Below, piece by piece: positions 11,764-26,337 of a stretch of DNA of 64,000 bases. The first letter of the stretch is position 1. Each line of letters begins with the position of its first letter. The notes under the pieces were generated by a model, which was given only the letters and a program-made list of their open reading frames with translations, was not told the DNA's origin and searched no databases. The DNA is taken from assembly GCF_003473485.1 (NCBI RefSeq), contig NC_053042.1, positions 34,128,762 to 34,192,761 on the forward strand, in the 5' to 3' direction. Both the position numbers and the translations under genes were made by a program. This DNA is from Medicago truncatula. Taxonomy: Eukaryota > Streptophyta > Magnoliopsida > Fabales > Fabaceae.

Positions 11764-14700
11764 ATGGCGCCAAGGCCCAATCCAAAAATAGCAGCGGCCC
11801 TCCAGGCAATGACAGCGTTTGGGATTCCTGAAGCAAAAGTGAAACGGGTGCTTAAGAAACTCCTAAAGTTGTTTGATAAAAACTGGCAACTTATCGAGGA
11901 AGAGAACTATAGAGCTTTATTGGATGCTATATTTGAAGAAGGCGATGATTTTGAGGTGGTTTTCTCGCTTTATTTTTACCCCTCTCCCCTGTGGCTGCGC
12001 GCACACACTCTATCACTGATTTTTCTGCAAACTTACTTCTATTGTTGGATTTTATTTGACAGGAGCCAGAACCACAAAAGAAAAACAAGAGAGTAAATGT
12101 ACGTAACATTCATCATTTTCTGTTGGCAACTTATCTGCATTACTAAACGATTTTATGTCTATAGCTACTGAATATGTATTCTGCATTTTCATACAACCAG
12201 GAAGAAGAGACGGAGGCTGAGGAAGCTCCATTAAATGTTGAATCTGCTCGACCTTTGAAAAGATTGAGATTAAGAGGACAAGAGAACAGTTCCCCTAGCT
12301 CAGCTTCTTCCCCATTGAAGAAGTCTAACATAGAAAAGGCCACAGCACTTGAGGGCGGCTCTTCACAGCAGCCTCGAAACAACGTAGTGTCATCCGATGG
12401 AAATGGAAGGGTTGCAGCACGTCCCATGCGCGATGCTAGTTTTGACAGGGGAAAGCAACCTGCATCACCACATGCTTCTTATGAATTTACCGTACCTAAA
12501 TCTGAGCCCGTTGACGAGGAAGATTATGAGCGGCGTCCCCTTGCAATGGTTCCCCCTGGTATTCGATGAACTATCCCTTGATATTATTTTTATTGTTTTT
12601 GACATCTTAGTTGTAATTGGCATGTTTGGATTATAATTTGCAAACTTTGATTTAATTTATCAGAAAAGTAACTTTGTTTTATTCTTCTTCTTCAAAAACT
12701 TAGTTTTATTCTTCTTTTCAAACCATGGATTGTGATTCAAACTCAAGTTCACACACACACACCCAACTATGGTTTTGCTAAATGTATTATTTGTGGATGG
12801 AACTAAGTGATGTATCTGATTGCTAGTGATAAGATAGACGTATACATCTTCTTACAAAATACAGATACAGAACTTTATTGTCAGAGTACTTGAAAAGAAT
12901 AAAGTCAATGCACGAATTATTAGTTTAACTGATTTTGACACTACCATTGCATAATTGCATCATGTTGTCAGCTGAAACTGATAGAGGCGAGGCACATTTA
13001 TCATATGCACTATTTTCCATAAACAAAAATGCAAGCAAGCCTTTACTGATTTATGAGTTTCTAGAAAGTTTGCATAAGATACTCTATGGTAGGCACTGCT
13101 TGTATTTTAGAAGGCAGAGTTTGACCTCTGAATCTGACCAATTATTTTTCTTTTTCAACATTGTTTTGCCACTTTTCATCTCGTTCTTTCGTTGCATGTT
13201 AACATTCATCTTGTAAAGATATATATTTTTTTAAATGCAGAACCATCAAGCTTAAGGCGCTATTCAAGGAAGAATGGTGTTACTGAAAAGCAAGGTGCCC
13301 ATGTCTCCATGACACCATCACACCATAACACACATAAAGAAGTGGTTTCTGATGTTGTGATAGCCTCTTCAGCTCAGGGAGAAGTAAAACTTTCTCTTAG
13401 CTGCAGCTCAGCTCTTCAGGGACCAGATTTCCGCATGCCTACTCAAGAACAACTTCTAAAGATGATAGAGGATAAATGTCTGCGATCATATAAAATCATC
13501 GACCCAAATTTTTCTGTCGCAAAAATGTTGAGAGATGTATGTGATTGCATGTTGGAATTCAGTACTGATTCAAACGATAACTCACAAGAAGGTTCAATGC
13601 CAAAATCAAGCATAGATGTGTCAAAGGAATCGGAGGTTGATGGCACACCCGCCATTGGGGGCAGTAAGGATTTGGACACAGGTTCTCACTCATCAAATGG
13701 ATCAATCCAAGTTAATTCTTTTTCTGCCTTGGTTTCACCTCGAGGCCCCTTTTCACCAGCCCATCAGAGCAGTTTGGATGATGCTGTACTGGTTTCCGAG
13801 ATGAACAGGACAAATGATATTCCACAAAGTGATGTTAGAATGCAGCCGGAGGATCCCGTGTCTCCAAATTCACTCAGTTTAGTAGTTGTTCCACATCACC
13901 AATCTACAGAAGATCGTATAAGGTCTTATCATGATGTTAGTGACCTTACAAAAGGAGAAGAGAATAATCAAATTTCATGGGTGAATGAGTCATCTACTAA
14001 CGACTTTCCACCACCTTTCAACTACATACCCCAAAACCTTGTGTTCCGAGATGCTTATGTTAACATTTCTCTATCTCGTATTGGGGCTGAAGACAGTTGT
14101 TCCTGTATAGGAAGTTGTGTCTTGTTGTCAGACACACATTGTGCCTGTACATGTAAAACTGGGGGTGAATTTGCATATACAGCTCAAGGCCTAATTAAGG
14201 AAGAATTTTTGGAACAGTGTATTGCTATCAGTCACAACCCTCAACAGCATTGCTTTTATTGCAAAGATTGTCCACTTGAAAGGTCAAAGAGTGATGGTTG
14301 TTTGGAACCATGTAAAGGACACTTGAAGAGAAAGTTTATTAAAGAATGTTGGAGCAAATGTGGCTGTGGGAAACAATGTGGAAATCGCGTTATTCAGCGA
14401 GGAATAACATACAACTTGCAGGTGAGTGTTTAAGTAATCTCTGCCACTAGTAAACAAATACATTTTCTCCAATATTGATTCATAATTTTTATTAAAAAGT
14501 TCTTACGCGTTGAATTTATTGTTTATGTCAAGTTATGTATCTACAGGCCCAAGTTCCTATGTATTATAATGTTATTCCCCAGTACATTTTTAAAATGTTT
14601 TCTCTAATTAATATTTTAAATTTAGGTATTTTTCACATCCGAAGGAAAAGGATGGGGACTTCGTACCTTGGAGGAACTGCCAAAAGGAGCATTTGTGTGT

Positions 14701-16964
14701 GAGTTTGCTGGAGAAATTTTAACCATTAAAGAGTTGCATGAGAGGAACATTAAATGTGCTGAAAATGGGAAATCTACTTACCCAGTTCTACTGGATGCGG
14801 ATTGGGATTCAACATTTGTGAAGGATGAAGAAGCTCTGTGCTTAGATGCAGCGTCCTTTGGCAACATTGCTAGATTTATCAATCACAGGTATTGAATTTC
14901 TCACCCATTGTTTCAAGGTTGGCACCCTAAAATTCAAGCTAGGGAAAACAGAGAAATTGGAGGACATAACAATTGATATCTGGAAAAATGGGAGAAGACA
15001 AAGTAGGAGGACATAACCATTGATATCCGGAAAAAAATGAAGGACATAGTTGGGACGACCCTATTACTTGGTTGCACTTTTCATTGATAAGACAAAGTAT
15101 TCATTTTCATAGTTTATACTATATTTTTTTTTACTATGAGATTACCAACATAGGAAGACATAACCAGGGAGGAAAATTTAATCATACAGACTACGCATCT
15201 AGAAAGAAAAAAAAGATATTTGGCTGGGATGTTTCATCAAAGTTGGTATGTATTTATAATATTGTATGAATAACAAAAATAACCCGAATTTAATGTGGTT
15301 GTAGTTCATATTGTTTTAAACACGTGCACTTCTAATTCTAAACATCCGAAGAGAAAATAATTTTTTCTATGTGATTGTCATGATTGAGAAATAGTTAGTT
15401 CATTATAAATTAAAATACGTATGACAATGTTGAAAATGAGTCGGAGCCTTTTTCCACCAGGTGAGTCTGCAACATGGATCCTCAAACTATGCTCATACGT
15501 AATGATAGACCATTTAATACCAATTATTTTAATCGTTTGATCTACACTTTTCCTTGATCTCTCCCTACCCCAAACTGCTTAAATATCCTTGATCTGATTT
15601 ACCTTCCTTAACTTGCCTCGCATAACTGTTTATCTATCGCAATATTCCCATCTTTATAAAACTGGGCTTACTTTCTTGTATGCTATTTTTATACATTCAA
15701 CTCAAATATTATTACTTATCTCATAGCTGAGCAGTGAAAGGATCAATTATTACTTATCTCATAGCTGAGCAGTGAAAGGATCAATCTTTGTTTCATTTGC
15801 ATGCTTCTAATGGTTGATTGCGTATTCTGATGATTCAATACTTATGTTATGACTGTGTTATTGTTAACTCTTGACTTCTGCCAAATAGCCTCGGCAAATG
15901 TTTGAATGTTTTTTGGTTATTTAGGAGATTTTGTAATAACTATTTAATTTTTCAGATGTTCTGATGCAAACTTGGTTGAAATCCCAATTCAAATTGAGTG
16001 TCCAGATCGTTACTACTATCATGTGAGAAGCTACCTAATCCTTGAAGTCTGAAAAGCTGTTTTACTTGCCTTTTGTTGTTACACTAATCTGTGTAGCAGT
16101 TTTGCTTACCAATGCTTTTGATGTTTTACAATTTGCAGTTCGCCCTTTTTACCACCAGAAACATAGCATCACATGAAGAGCTCACTTGGGTAAGTTTTGT
16201 TATGTAATATAGTTTTTCATGAAATTTTCTAGCTCACTTGGGTCCTCCTATATTGTATAAAATTTTCACTTCTTTACGGTGCTTACTAATTACTCTCTTT
16301 TTAAGTAGTGAACAACTTAGCAATGATTAACACAGTTGGGATAATTTATTTATGGCTAAACTTATTTTCTAGTTTTTCATGGCTACTTAATTGAGAAATG
16401 CTTGTGTACTTTGAGTGGATAGCAGACCATTTAGTTAGGTTATACTAAGGAGTGCCTGTTCATTTTTGTAGTTTACTTTCTTCAAATCATTTCATTAATC
16501 TATAATCAATTTTTTCTAAACAGAAGCTTATTTTTATGGTGTATCTGCAGGATTATGGCATTGACTTTGACGACCATGATCAACCTGTCAAACTGTTCCA
16601 GTGCAAATGTGGCAGTAAGTTCTGCAGGAATATGAAGCGATCAAACAGTAGGTTCAATTTCTCAAACAGCCTGTTCTACTTAATCTTTTGCTGGATTGAT
16701 AGTTGTTGAAAAGGCCATGAAACATGTCAAATTGGATTTTTTAATTTTTAAATTTAATTTACTTTGTTGTAGAACTTGGGAGGCAACTTATTTGCCTTTT
16801 GGATTGTTTAATAATGCGCTTATAGCTTATGCTCTGATTGGTTTCAATTCACACACCATGTATGCAGACACCACCACTTTCGCCATTATTGATGTGTGAT
16901 TTCCGTATTTAACTTTTATTCTTTTGATGCAGGATCCACTAGGTCTGCGTTAATTGCTGGATGA
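11764..16964 (+). CDS. SUVR-type SET-domain histone methyltransferase-like protein (SUVR1/SUVR2/SUVR4 group)
   Basis: I model nine coding exons: 11764-11955, 12063-12098, 12201-12558, 13241-14421, 14626-14888, 15956-16022, 16139-16189, 16551-16647 and 16933-16964. All have GT..AG junctions with matching phases, giving 758 residues. Residues 1-70 form a WIYLD-type domain as in plant SUVR proteins. A long serine-rich linker follows. A cysteine-rich pre-SET region spans about 480-589 (CSCIGSC ... CKDCP ... CGCGKQCGN), the SET domain about 590-733 (GWGLRT; FINHRC at 673-678; ELTWDYG), and a post-SET motif CKCGSKFC 734-741. The family acts in the nucleus on H3K9 methylation and RNA-directed DNA methylation. 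Members differ in catalytic competence (Arabidopsis SUVR2 is thought inactive, SUVR4 active), and I cannot decide which applies here. NHRC instead of NHSC is usual for this plant subgroup as I recall it. The length resembles SUVR1/SUVR2 more than the shorter SUVR4. Confidence 0.9.
15708..15783. repeat. Tandem duplication of 38 bp in a SUVR intron
   Basis: The unit beginning ATTATTACTTATCTCATAGC occurs twice back to back (15708-15745 and 15746-15783) with no visible difference, so it is a recent local duplication in the intron between the fifth and sixth coding exons. Confidence 0.9.
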
Positions 16965-17650
16965 TAGACATGCTGCATTGAACCATTTTGTGGTCTCATC
17001 CAGGTCCTTGCTGAGTCATAACAAGACCCAGCTTACTCCAGGGATGCATGTTTTGGTTTTTTTTGGGAGCTTATTACCGTTGGTGGTTGAGCTATAGTTA
17101 CTTTGTATAGCTTTATGGGAAGTATTAGGCAGTCTTATCCAAAAAAGACAAATGAATTAACTTATTTTGGTCCTTCGTTAATATATGTAGTTTAATCTTC
17201 AGTTTGGAGCACCGTTAAGTATATGTAACTAACTGCTGTGTCGCACATGAAGATATATCATGTTGCGAAATTTTATTGGCATATGTTTCTTAGTTTTGGA
17301 GCCTTTTTTTTTTTTTTACATTTTATTTTAGATAACTTTAAAAGCCGAAAATATCGTATTTATCTGAGAGTATACATAACATTTTGCAATCTGGTACATT
17401 AGAAACGATCTTAGGAAGAATCATTTGATTTGAGCTGGCTGGGACTGTGAGAGCCAGAGATGAAATTGAAAGTGTGGTTTGAGTCACAAAAAAAGTGAAA
17501 ATTTTGGCGCTAATCACCAGCCAGTACATGATAACATTTAGTAAAGTATGATATAGCTATACACTTGCATTGCCTATAAACGTTGAATTGCAGATTATTA
17601 TTATTCTTACATACAGAACAGAACCAACGGATGAAAGATTTGTTCATTGC

Positions 17651-19124
17651 CTATTTAACAAATACTGGTTCAGTTGATGATGATAGGGATTCCCTGCCAT
17701 GAGGTCTGCAAAGAATTTCATGCTCTGAAGTTGAAGGCATAATTGGTCTAATGCTCCCTGGATTGAGAGGAAAAAGGGTTATGTAGTAACCATCCATAAT
17801 TTCTTGAAAATTACAAGTATCTGCAACTTTGGGAATCTGTCCAAGGCACGAAACACATACTATGTTAGTAGATGAACAACACAGATGATAGAAAATCTTA
17901 ACATTTTTTGAGCAAAACAAGCACCTGATAAATGTCACGCATGTAGGCATGTAGATTGGTATACTCATACAACTTCTTCTTGGTGCATTTAAACAGAACA
18001 TTATAAGCAATATCAAACCGAATCAAAGTAGTAAACAGACATATATCAACAAGTGTGAGCGTGTCTCCACACAAATAGCGAGAATTCGACAAGTGATCCT
18101 CCAACTTGTCTAATGTACAAAACAACTCATTCACTGCTCTATCATATGCTTCTTGACTCTGCGCAAACCCACACCTGCAATGCAAATTGCAACAATAATA
18201 CCAATTCAATAATCAACTGCTGCTGAAAATATTGGAGCATGTTTGGAATCACGATGAGTTAAACAAAATCACAATGACTTGAGCTACAAACCAAAAGTGT
18301 CACTCAGTTGTTTGCATTTCTTACCTATACACACCATTGTTGACATTCGGATATATTACTTGATACCATTCCTCAATCTTACCCTTCAACTCAGGTGGTG
18401 AAAGATCCAAGTCCGGGTTTCCGGCCAACCCATTTAAACCGGAATTAAACAATTGAATTATATCATAACTCTCATTACATACAACATCTTTGGAGTCTTT
18501 GTTCCACAACATTGGCACAGTGGATCTTCCATCATACCCACCACTTCTCAGCCTATAAACTTCTTTCAAAGTCTTGCAACCATTTGCCTTATCCAAACTC
18601 GGACTAATTACCTGACCCGTATTACCAACCCGTTTGAATTCCCACGACCCGTCCATTCCCGGCGATGCCACTGACAGCGGAACCGCGTCTTCCAAGCCTT
18701 TTAGTGCGCGGACTATGAGAGTACGATGTGCCCACGGGCATGGCAGGCCAACGTAGAGGTGGAGACCATTCGGTGGAGGACCGGAGAATCGGAATTTTGA
18801 AGCTGGTCTGGAATATCCGCCGGTGGGGTCGGAGGGAGCGAGCTGAGACATCATGAGCTGCCACGTGGAGTTCCAGGCGGTGCGGACGGTGGTGACGAGA
18901 AGACCCGGTGGGAGGGACCGGCCCCAGAGAAGTTTTGTGACAGAACTCAGTAGGGAAGAGAAATTGTTGTTGTTGTTGTTGTTGTCGAGGGACATAGTCA
19001 GGCGAGAACGGATGAGGGAACTTCCGGTGAGTCTCCGGTTGCGGAAAGTGGTTGTCGGAGGAATGACGACGAGGTGGTGTGAGGAAGAGGGAGAAGCGCT
19101 CAACATCGACATTTCTTGTGACAT
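17651..19124 (-). CDS. Glutathionyl-hydroquinone reductase (Xi-class glutathione transferase), probably organellar
   Basis: There are three exons on the minus strand: 18325-19124, 17925-18174 and 17651-17836. All have GT..AG junctions in phase and together encode 411 residues. The catalytic CPWA motif of Xi-class enzymes is present (GLPCPWAHRT, Cys129 the active cysteine). It is followed by the thioredoxin-like fold with STVPMLW and NESYDII, and by the helical C-terminal domain (RYLCGDTLTLVDICLFTTLIRFD). The family reduces glutathionyl-hydroquinones, releasing hydroquinone and glutathione disulfide. The first ~65 residues are serine/arginine-rich with few acidic residues and include a run of asparagines encoded by a trinucleotide repeat, which fits a transit peptide; plastid versus mitochondrial targeting cannot be told. 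ATG codons at residues 1, 5 and 7 are alternative starts; I take the first. The C-terminal ~30 residues (SEHEILCRPHG...) are a family-like tail. Confidence 0.92.
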
Positions 19125-19324
19125 GTGAATGAAGATATCGAATATGGCGTTTTTTGAGGGTTAAATAAGTTTGGCATAATTACATTTTTTATCTTATTTT
19201 AAAATTACTCCGCAGATTTTATTTAAAAATGGTGGTATATTGATGTTTAAATTTAAGTTTTTCTTTGGCAATTTAATTTACGTCATCTCGACATGTGAAA
19301 ATATGAAAATGGAGATCAATTTTA

Positions 19325-20556
19325 GGGTTAATAGCTTTTACCCCCTGTTATCCACTGTTAAAAAAAAAAAATTTGTATATTCTCCTTTTTAAAATGTAGA
19401 TTATTTGGTTTACCCCCATAAGATCATCTGACTGAATAAATTAGCTTAGGTGGGGCGCTGACTGTCCATTTACCAACGACATGGCGTGCTGAGTTGGATT
19501 TTTATATTTTTTTCAACCAACATTTTTATATTAATTAACAATTGCTTAAAAAAATTGAAAAATTAAAAACATCATATCTTCATCTTCTTCCTCATTATCT
19601 CCTTCTTCTATCAACCTTTTTTCAAAAAAAATTCATACGCTTTTACTCCACCAGTCCACCTCCCTTCAATCTCTTTACTCCTTTGAGACCCAAATCAAAA
19701 AGAAAATAACAATTATTATCCTACCTGCCTTTTTCTTAATAAATTAGCAATTATTTAAAAAAAAAACGTTCCAATCAATTAAAAAAAAGGAAAAAAAATC
19801 AATTCTCCATTCATTTCTTCTTCTCCAGATCTCTTCATATTTCTCTAATGAACCAACAAACCCAGTCCTTCTCTTCCATCCTCATTAACCCTCTCCCTTC
19901 TCCAAATTAGAGATGCACAGAACAAAAAATCAATTCCATGCATGAAGAATCAAAAACAGCCGATCGAAAATCAAACCCAGATGATTAAAAATAAATTCCA
20001 TGTATGAAGAATAAAAAATTCGAAAATTCTCTCTTTCTTTCAAAATTCAAAAATTCTATCTTTCAATTTCTTGATTGTGTTGCTGTTTCTTGATTGAAGG
20101 GGTGGAGGGTATGATTCTGCATAAAATAAATAGAGAGAAGAGAAGGAAGAACAAAAAGAGAGAAGGGGGGAGAGAATAGAAGAGAATGATGAAGATAATA
20201 GAAGGAAGAAGAAAAAAATTAAGATAAACATAGAAGGTGGGAGAGAAGAGAAGGAAGAAGGGAGAAGGGGATTCACGCTGGAGAAGAAAAGAGAAAAAGA
20301 AATGGATTTTTTTTTAATTTATCATTAAGGGTATTTTAGGTATTTCACTTTTTAACATGAGTTTAAAAATAAAAAATTATGATGTGTCAATGCCATTTCA
20401 TCCATCACTGTGCAGTTAACATGCCACATCAGCTCATTAATCCAGTCAAATGACATCAAGGGTGTAAACCAAAGAATCTTCATTTTATAAGGGAAAATCT
20501 CTAAGTTGGTATATCAAAAGACCCTCAAATAGCAGGGGGTAAAAGCCTATTAACCT
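19325..20556. mobile_element. Non-autonomous Mutator-like transposon, 1.2 kb
   Basis: The termini GGGTTAATAGCTTTTACCCC and (reverse complement of the right end) AGGTTAATAGGCTTTTACCC are inverted repeats. The element is flanked by a perfect 9-bp duplication TCAATTTTA (19316-19324 and 20557-20565), the Mutator length. Inverted similarity continues inward ('ggtttaccccc', 'catctgactg', 'gcttaggtgg' against the right arm). The interior is purine/pyrimidine-rich, and the minus-strand frame at 20040-20276 is low-complexity; no transposase is recognisable. Confidence 0.85.
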
Positions 20557-20823
20557 TCAATTTTATGAGTAGGCAAGTATAATTTTTTGTCCTTAAAAAT
20601 ATCTTAAATAAGTTTCAGGAAGTTTTGGGCATTCAAATATTTTCTTTCACGTCTTTTGGTCTAATCAATTTGTGTATATCCTTTATGTTTTTGAATGAAT
20701 TTTTACGTAGATGTTTAAAATATTATAATAAATATCTCCCATAAAAATTTCTAATTTTTTAATAAAATACGAATTAAATATAATTTTTTATGAGTTAAAA
20801 AAGTTAAAGCCTTCTTCACTTTC

Positions 20824-20855
20824 ATACTCATACAACTTCTTCTTGGTACATTTAA
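20824..20855. repeat. 32-bp fragment duplicated from the glutathionyl-hydroquinone reductase exon 2
   Basis: This stretch matches 17961-17992 inside the second exon of the upstream gene at 31 of 32 positions, in the same orientation. The flanks do not match, so it is a captured filler-like fragment rather than a gene copy. Confidence 0.8.
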
Positions 20856-20939
20856 TTCATGTTTTCAAACATTTTGAATGGTGGTCAAGTTGAAAAACGT
20901 GTTTCCACACGTTTTTTGACCGGCATTGATGACTTTTCC

Positions 20940-21430
20940 ACGTTTTTTCCCCCTCCCCTATAAATATGGTTCATTTCCTCAAACATTTGCACACCTTCTT
21001 CTTTCTCCTCTACAACGATGTGTTTCCATCGTTGGCATTTCATAAAAGAGGCCTCTTTGGAAATCCATCAGGGATCATATGATCGGTTAATAGGGAAGGG
21101 GTCAGTCTGGGTGTGAGGTTGGTTTGCCTGGGTGTCATGTTGACCATCATGGTCTCTTGTTCCATAGAGGCCCTTGTGTCCCCTATGTCTCCCCACTAAC
21201 ACCAAAGCTACTGGTATGTCCTATTAGGCAGCATTGGTTTCTTCTTCCCCGCCATCTTCTTTCCTCCCCCCCTCTTTCCTCTCCACCGGTGGCTGGAGCC
21301 ACCGGTATTGCTTATGTAATAAGTTAAGAGTAGAAATAGATTTAGGATCTTATGTAATAAGATTAAAAAACTTGAAAATTATTGTAATGTATTAATAAAA
21401 TGAGTTGTTTTTATGTTTATGTCTTTTTAT
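20940..21430 (+). other. Unassigned stretch with TATA box and poly(A)-like end
   Basis: A clear TATAAATA (20959-20966) is followed by a CT-rich leader-like segment, GC-richer sequence and, at about 21400, an AATAAA-containing AT-rich end. The longest plus-strand frame (21124-21327) has no recognisable domain and no strong start context. It could be a short non-coding transcription unit or part of a retroelement; I do not recognise it. Confidence 0.25.
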
Positions 21431-21708
21431 TTTTGTTTTTTATTTTATTTGCATTTTAATTGACAAATTTTGAAGATTAAAATTGCAAAACTTCTGATAA
21501 AACATTATTCTGAATTTTCAAATCTGAATACATCTGCAAAATTCTAACAATGTAATCTGGAAAAAGAAATCCAAACTAGGGGTAAAAATGAAAAAAAAAT
21601 AGGGGACGCGAGGAAAGATATAGTGAGAAAAGTAATAGTCAAAATCAATTGTCAATAAAACGATGCAAAGCCCAAGAAAATAAGCTAAAGAAAGCCCAAC
21701 CCAAATAA

Positions 21709-21733
21709 ACCCTAAAACTGAAAAAACCCTAAT
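21709..21733 (+). promoter_or_regulatory. Telo-box motifs in the RPL23 promoter
   Basis: Two AAACCCTAA-like motifs ('aaaccctaaaac' and 'aaaccctaatc') lie 65-90 bp upstream of the start codon. Telo-boxes are established promoter elements of plant ribosomal protein and other growth-related genes. Confidence 0.6.
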
Positions 21734-21796
21734 CTTCATTTTGCATATATAAGCAAACGCAAGAGCACAAGAGCAGTGTTAACGAAGAACGAAACC

Positions 21797-23263
<1,467 letters not shown>

Positions 23264-26200
23264 CAATTTTAATACAAGAGATACTTATCTTTATGTTTTT
23301 AGGTTTTGCAAGAGATTTTGTTTATGCCTAAACTTTGTCACCATTTTGTCTTTCCTTGATTTATGTTTAAGTATCTTTTGGATATATGATATTTGGTTGG
23401 ATTTAGAATATGATTAACTTGGATAACTACGTGTTTCTCTCACTGTTCTAGCTATTACTATCATATTAGTCTATGCAAATTACTGTTCTTGCTAAGTTCA
23501 AATCCATGTTTTGTCTCAAGAGTTTGGATGTTTTAATGAATTTTGATACCTCAAATTTACGGATGACGATTCATCAATTTGTTGAAATTTGAAGTATTAT
23601 GTCGGGTGTCAACTGAGTTTTTGTTTTCAGTATTGTTACTGAATTAGGACATTCCAATTTGAAAAATAATACTATTTTTCCTCTTTTAAATTAAAAATGG
23701 TTGAAGTATTTTTGGGATTTTAAAGGTTCAAGGCTACATCCTACATCCATCTTATACCATTGGTGTTGTAATATGCCTGGCTTGTCAAGTCGTTGGTGAA
23801 ATGATTTCGTTTAGTGGAATCTGTCTCGTTTTTGTTAGATGAGAGTAATGTGACATGGTATAAAGAATATAATTCAACGTGAGTAATCTCTGGTACGGTT
23901 TATTAAATTTGTATGTGATCTTGCATTTCACTTGTCAAACCTGACTGTATTAGCTCGGAGTAAAAATCCTAGCTCAACTTTCTTGGGTAATCATCAACAA
24001 TTGAGATACTAATGTCATTATTTGGTCTAGCCTAACATTTACGAGTCATTACATAACTAGCAAGCATCGTATTCTAACATTGAAGCCTATACAAAGCTAT
24101 CTAATACGAAGATAATCTTTGCCTTTGCTAGACTCCAGTAATGTCTGGTTCTAACTTTGACAAACTCATTTTTTTGAATTCCTGATATACATGCATGCCA
24201 AGGCTTGTTTATGCTGCGGTAGCTAAAAAAACCAGCATCCATGTCACATTTTAAGACTTCCAGAGTTGTATTTGTTAGAGTGCACTTGCAGTTATGTACT
24301 CGTGTGAGTGATTGTTGAGGATTGTTCTATAGGCATTTAGCAATTGAACGACAATTTAATTGGTAGTGAATTAATTTGGGGTGTTGCGAGCAATTGCTAT
24401 GTGTTTCTCTTTATTAAGTAGTACACGTTGCTCTATTAAGTATGAACATACCTACTCCGTATGATCTCTACAAAAAAAAAAAGTTGTGCTCCATATGAAG
24501 AAAGTAACATGGAATTTTTGCTATTTTTATCGTTATGAATGAATCACTTCGCTTTTTTTTTTTTTTTGTTTTTTTTTTGTTTTGAAGAATGAATCACTTC
24601 CTTTCAATCTACTATATCAAAGGACTTCCAAAGTATCCTAATGCTCTATTCATACTAGCGCACCCGGTTTGGAGAAAGGGGTGAAAGTGAAGTTTAGTGT
24701 TCTACTAAACCTTTGTAAACCTTTGCACCATTCTCACCTTACAATTGTTGACATAGATGGATTTAAAGAGAGAGTGGTGATATGTTGACCACCATAGGTG
24801 GCACACACCTCTTCCACCGCACACAAATGTGACATGTAGCTCTCACCATGCCATCTAACACTCTCTTTTATATGGGATGAAATTACTAAAATGTCATTTC
24901 ACATGAGGTGTATAATGGAGGTATGAGAATAAAGAGTGTCAACATAACATTGTTGTTAAAGATATGTTTTTTTTTCTTTTCGAAGAGAATTTGTTAAAGA
25001 TATGTTATTTACGTTTTGATTACTTTATGTAGTAACTCAATGGAATTAACTATTAGCAAGGTTTTTCTCTATTACTAGGATGTAATGTACTGATTTTTCT
25101 GCATTTCCATTTAACATACACTGACTCTAAGTAACTTTTACCTTTACAAGAAGCAAAGCTAAGAGATTGCCTAAGAATTGCTCTAGTTTTGTAGCCCTGT
25201 CAATCAATGTCCAATGGTAAGCTGTCGATTGATGGAATTTCTCAACCAATTCTTCTAACGGAGTTAATTTATTTTGCACTCATCAAAATCATGACTACCA
25301 TAACTACTTTTGACTTTTGATTCTAAATGTTCATCACTGATATACTGATTTGTATTAACTTTGGTACAATAACATGATGTAACTTTTACAAATAAATTAT
25401 CTGTTTTTTTTTTTTTTTATAACATAATGTTATTTTTTTCATATATATTTATGGATTGACTTATATGAGTTTATTTACAAACAGAGTCATTTGTGACACT
25501 ATATGAAAGACCTTATTAAAAACACTTGTAATACATACATATATAAGTTCTTTTCAATTTATCTCCATAAGTTTTTTAAGATAACTTATGAAAATAATTT
25601 ATAACATATAAATTAATTTGGTTTTAGAAATAACTTATACATAAAACACTTATATAATAAGTGCTTATGCTATAGACACTTAATTAAGTTGTTTATCCAA
25701 ACACGAGCTTGTAATTATATGCTTTTGTTTGCACTGGATTTGGCAAAATACATATTGTATGGTAAACTATTTGCAATTTTTCTTTTTAACCTTCTAATAA
25801 TTGTTACTTGTTAGCATGTCGGCATGATATGATCTGTCCCTTATATTGTATGTTACTTGAAATTCATTTTGGAATTTATTTTGTATAAAGCGTGTTCATA
25901 AATTTTTGGCCTTAGAAAAAGCTCGTGAATTTTGATCTGTTTACGTAGAAATAGTGTGTACATGTCGACCAAAATTTAGTACTCGTTCGTAGAAGCATAA
26001 TAGGAATCTTGGCAAATGTTTGAGTAAAGCACAAGTAAATTAATCACAATGATAAAATCATAGAAGATTGTCTTCAAAAGGTGATTGAAATTAAACACAT
26101 CACATTGATGTTACATTACTAGAGGACACTCTTCAATCCTTTCACCAAGCTGGGACCATCATTATTGAGCAGAAGGTAGCAAAAGTAAACTATGATAAAC

Positions 26201-26337
26201 TATTCATGATAATATTGTTTTTATTTTTATCAACCATAAATCAGAAAGTGGCATTAAGTACTAGGTGCTTCATTGTGTTGGTGACACTTGAAAAAACTCA
26301 CCTTTCATGATGTTTTTTCATTTGTTTGAGTAATACA
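23264..26337. other. Spacer without recognised genes
   Basis: Both strands show only short AT-rich frames. It contains a legume-type dispersed repeat at 25452-25715 (entered separately) and T-rich runs near 24550 and 25400. Nothing else can be supported. Confidence 0.5.
25452..25715. repeat. Dispersed repeat, copy 1 of a family also found in CESA-like introns
   Basis: Phrases such as 'gacttatatgagtttattta', 'ataagtgcttatgctata' and 'ttaagttgtttatccaaaca' are shared in the same order with 47170-47455 and, in part, with 45430-45605. It looks like a MITE-class family with no coding capacity. Confidence 0.65.
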
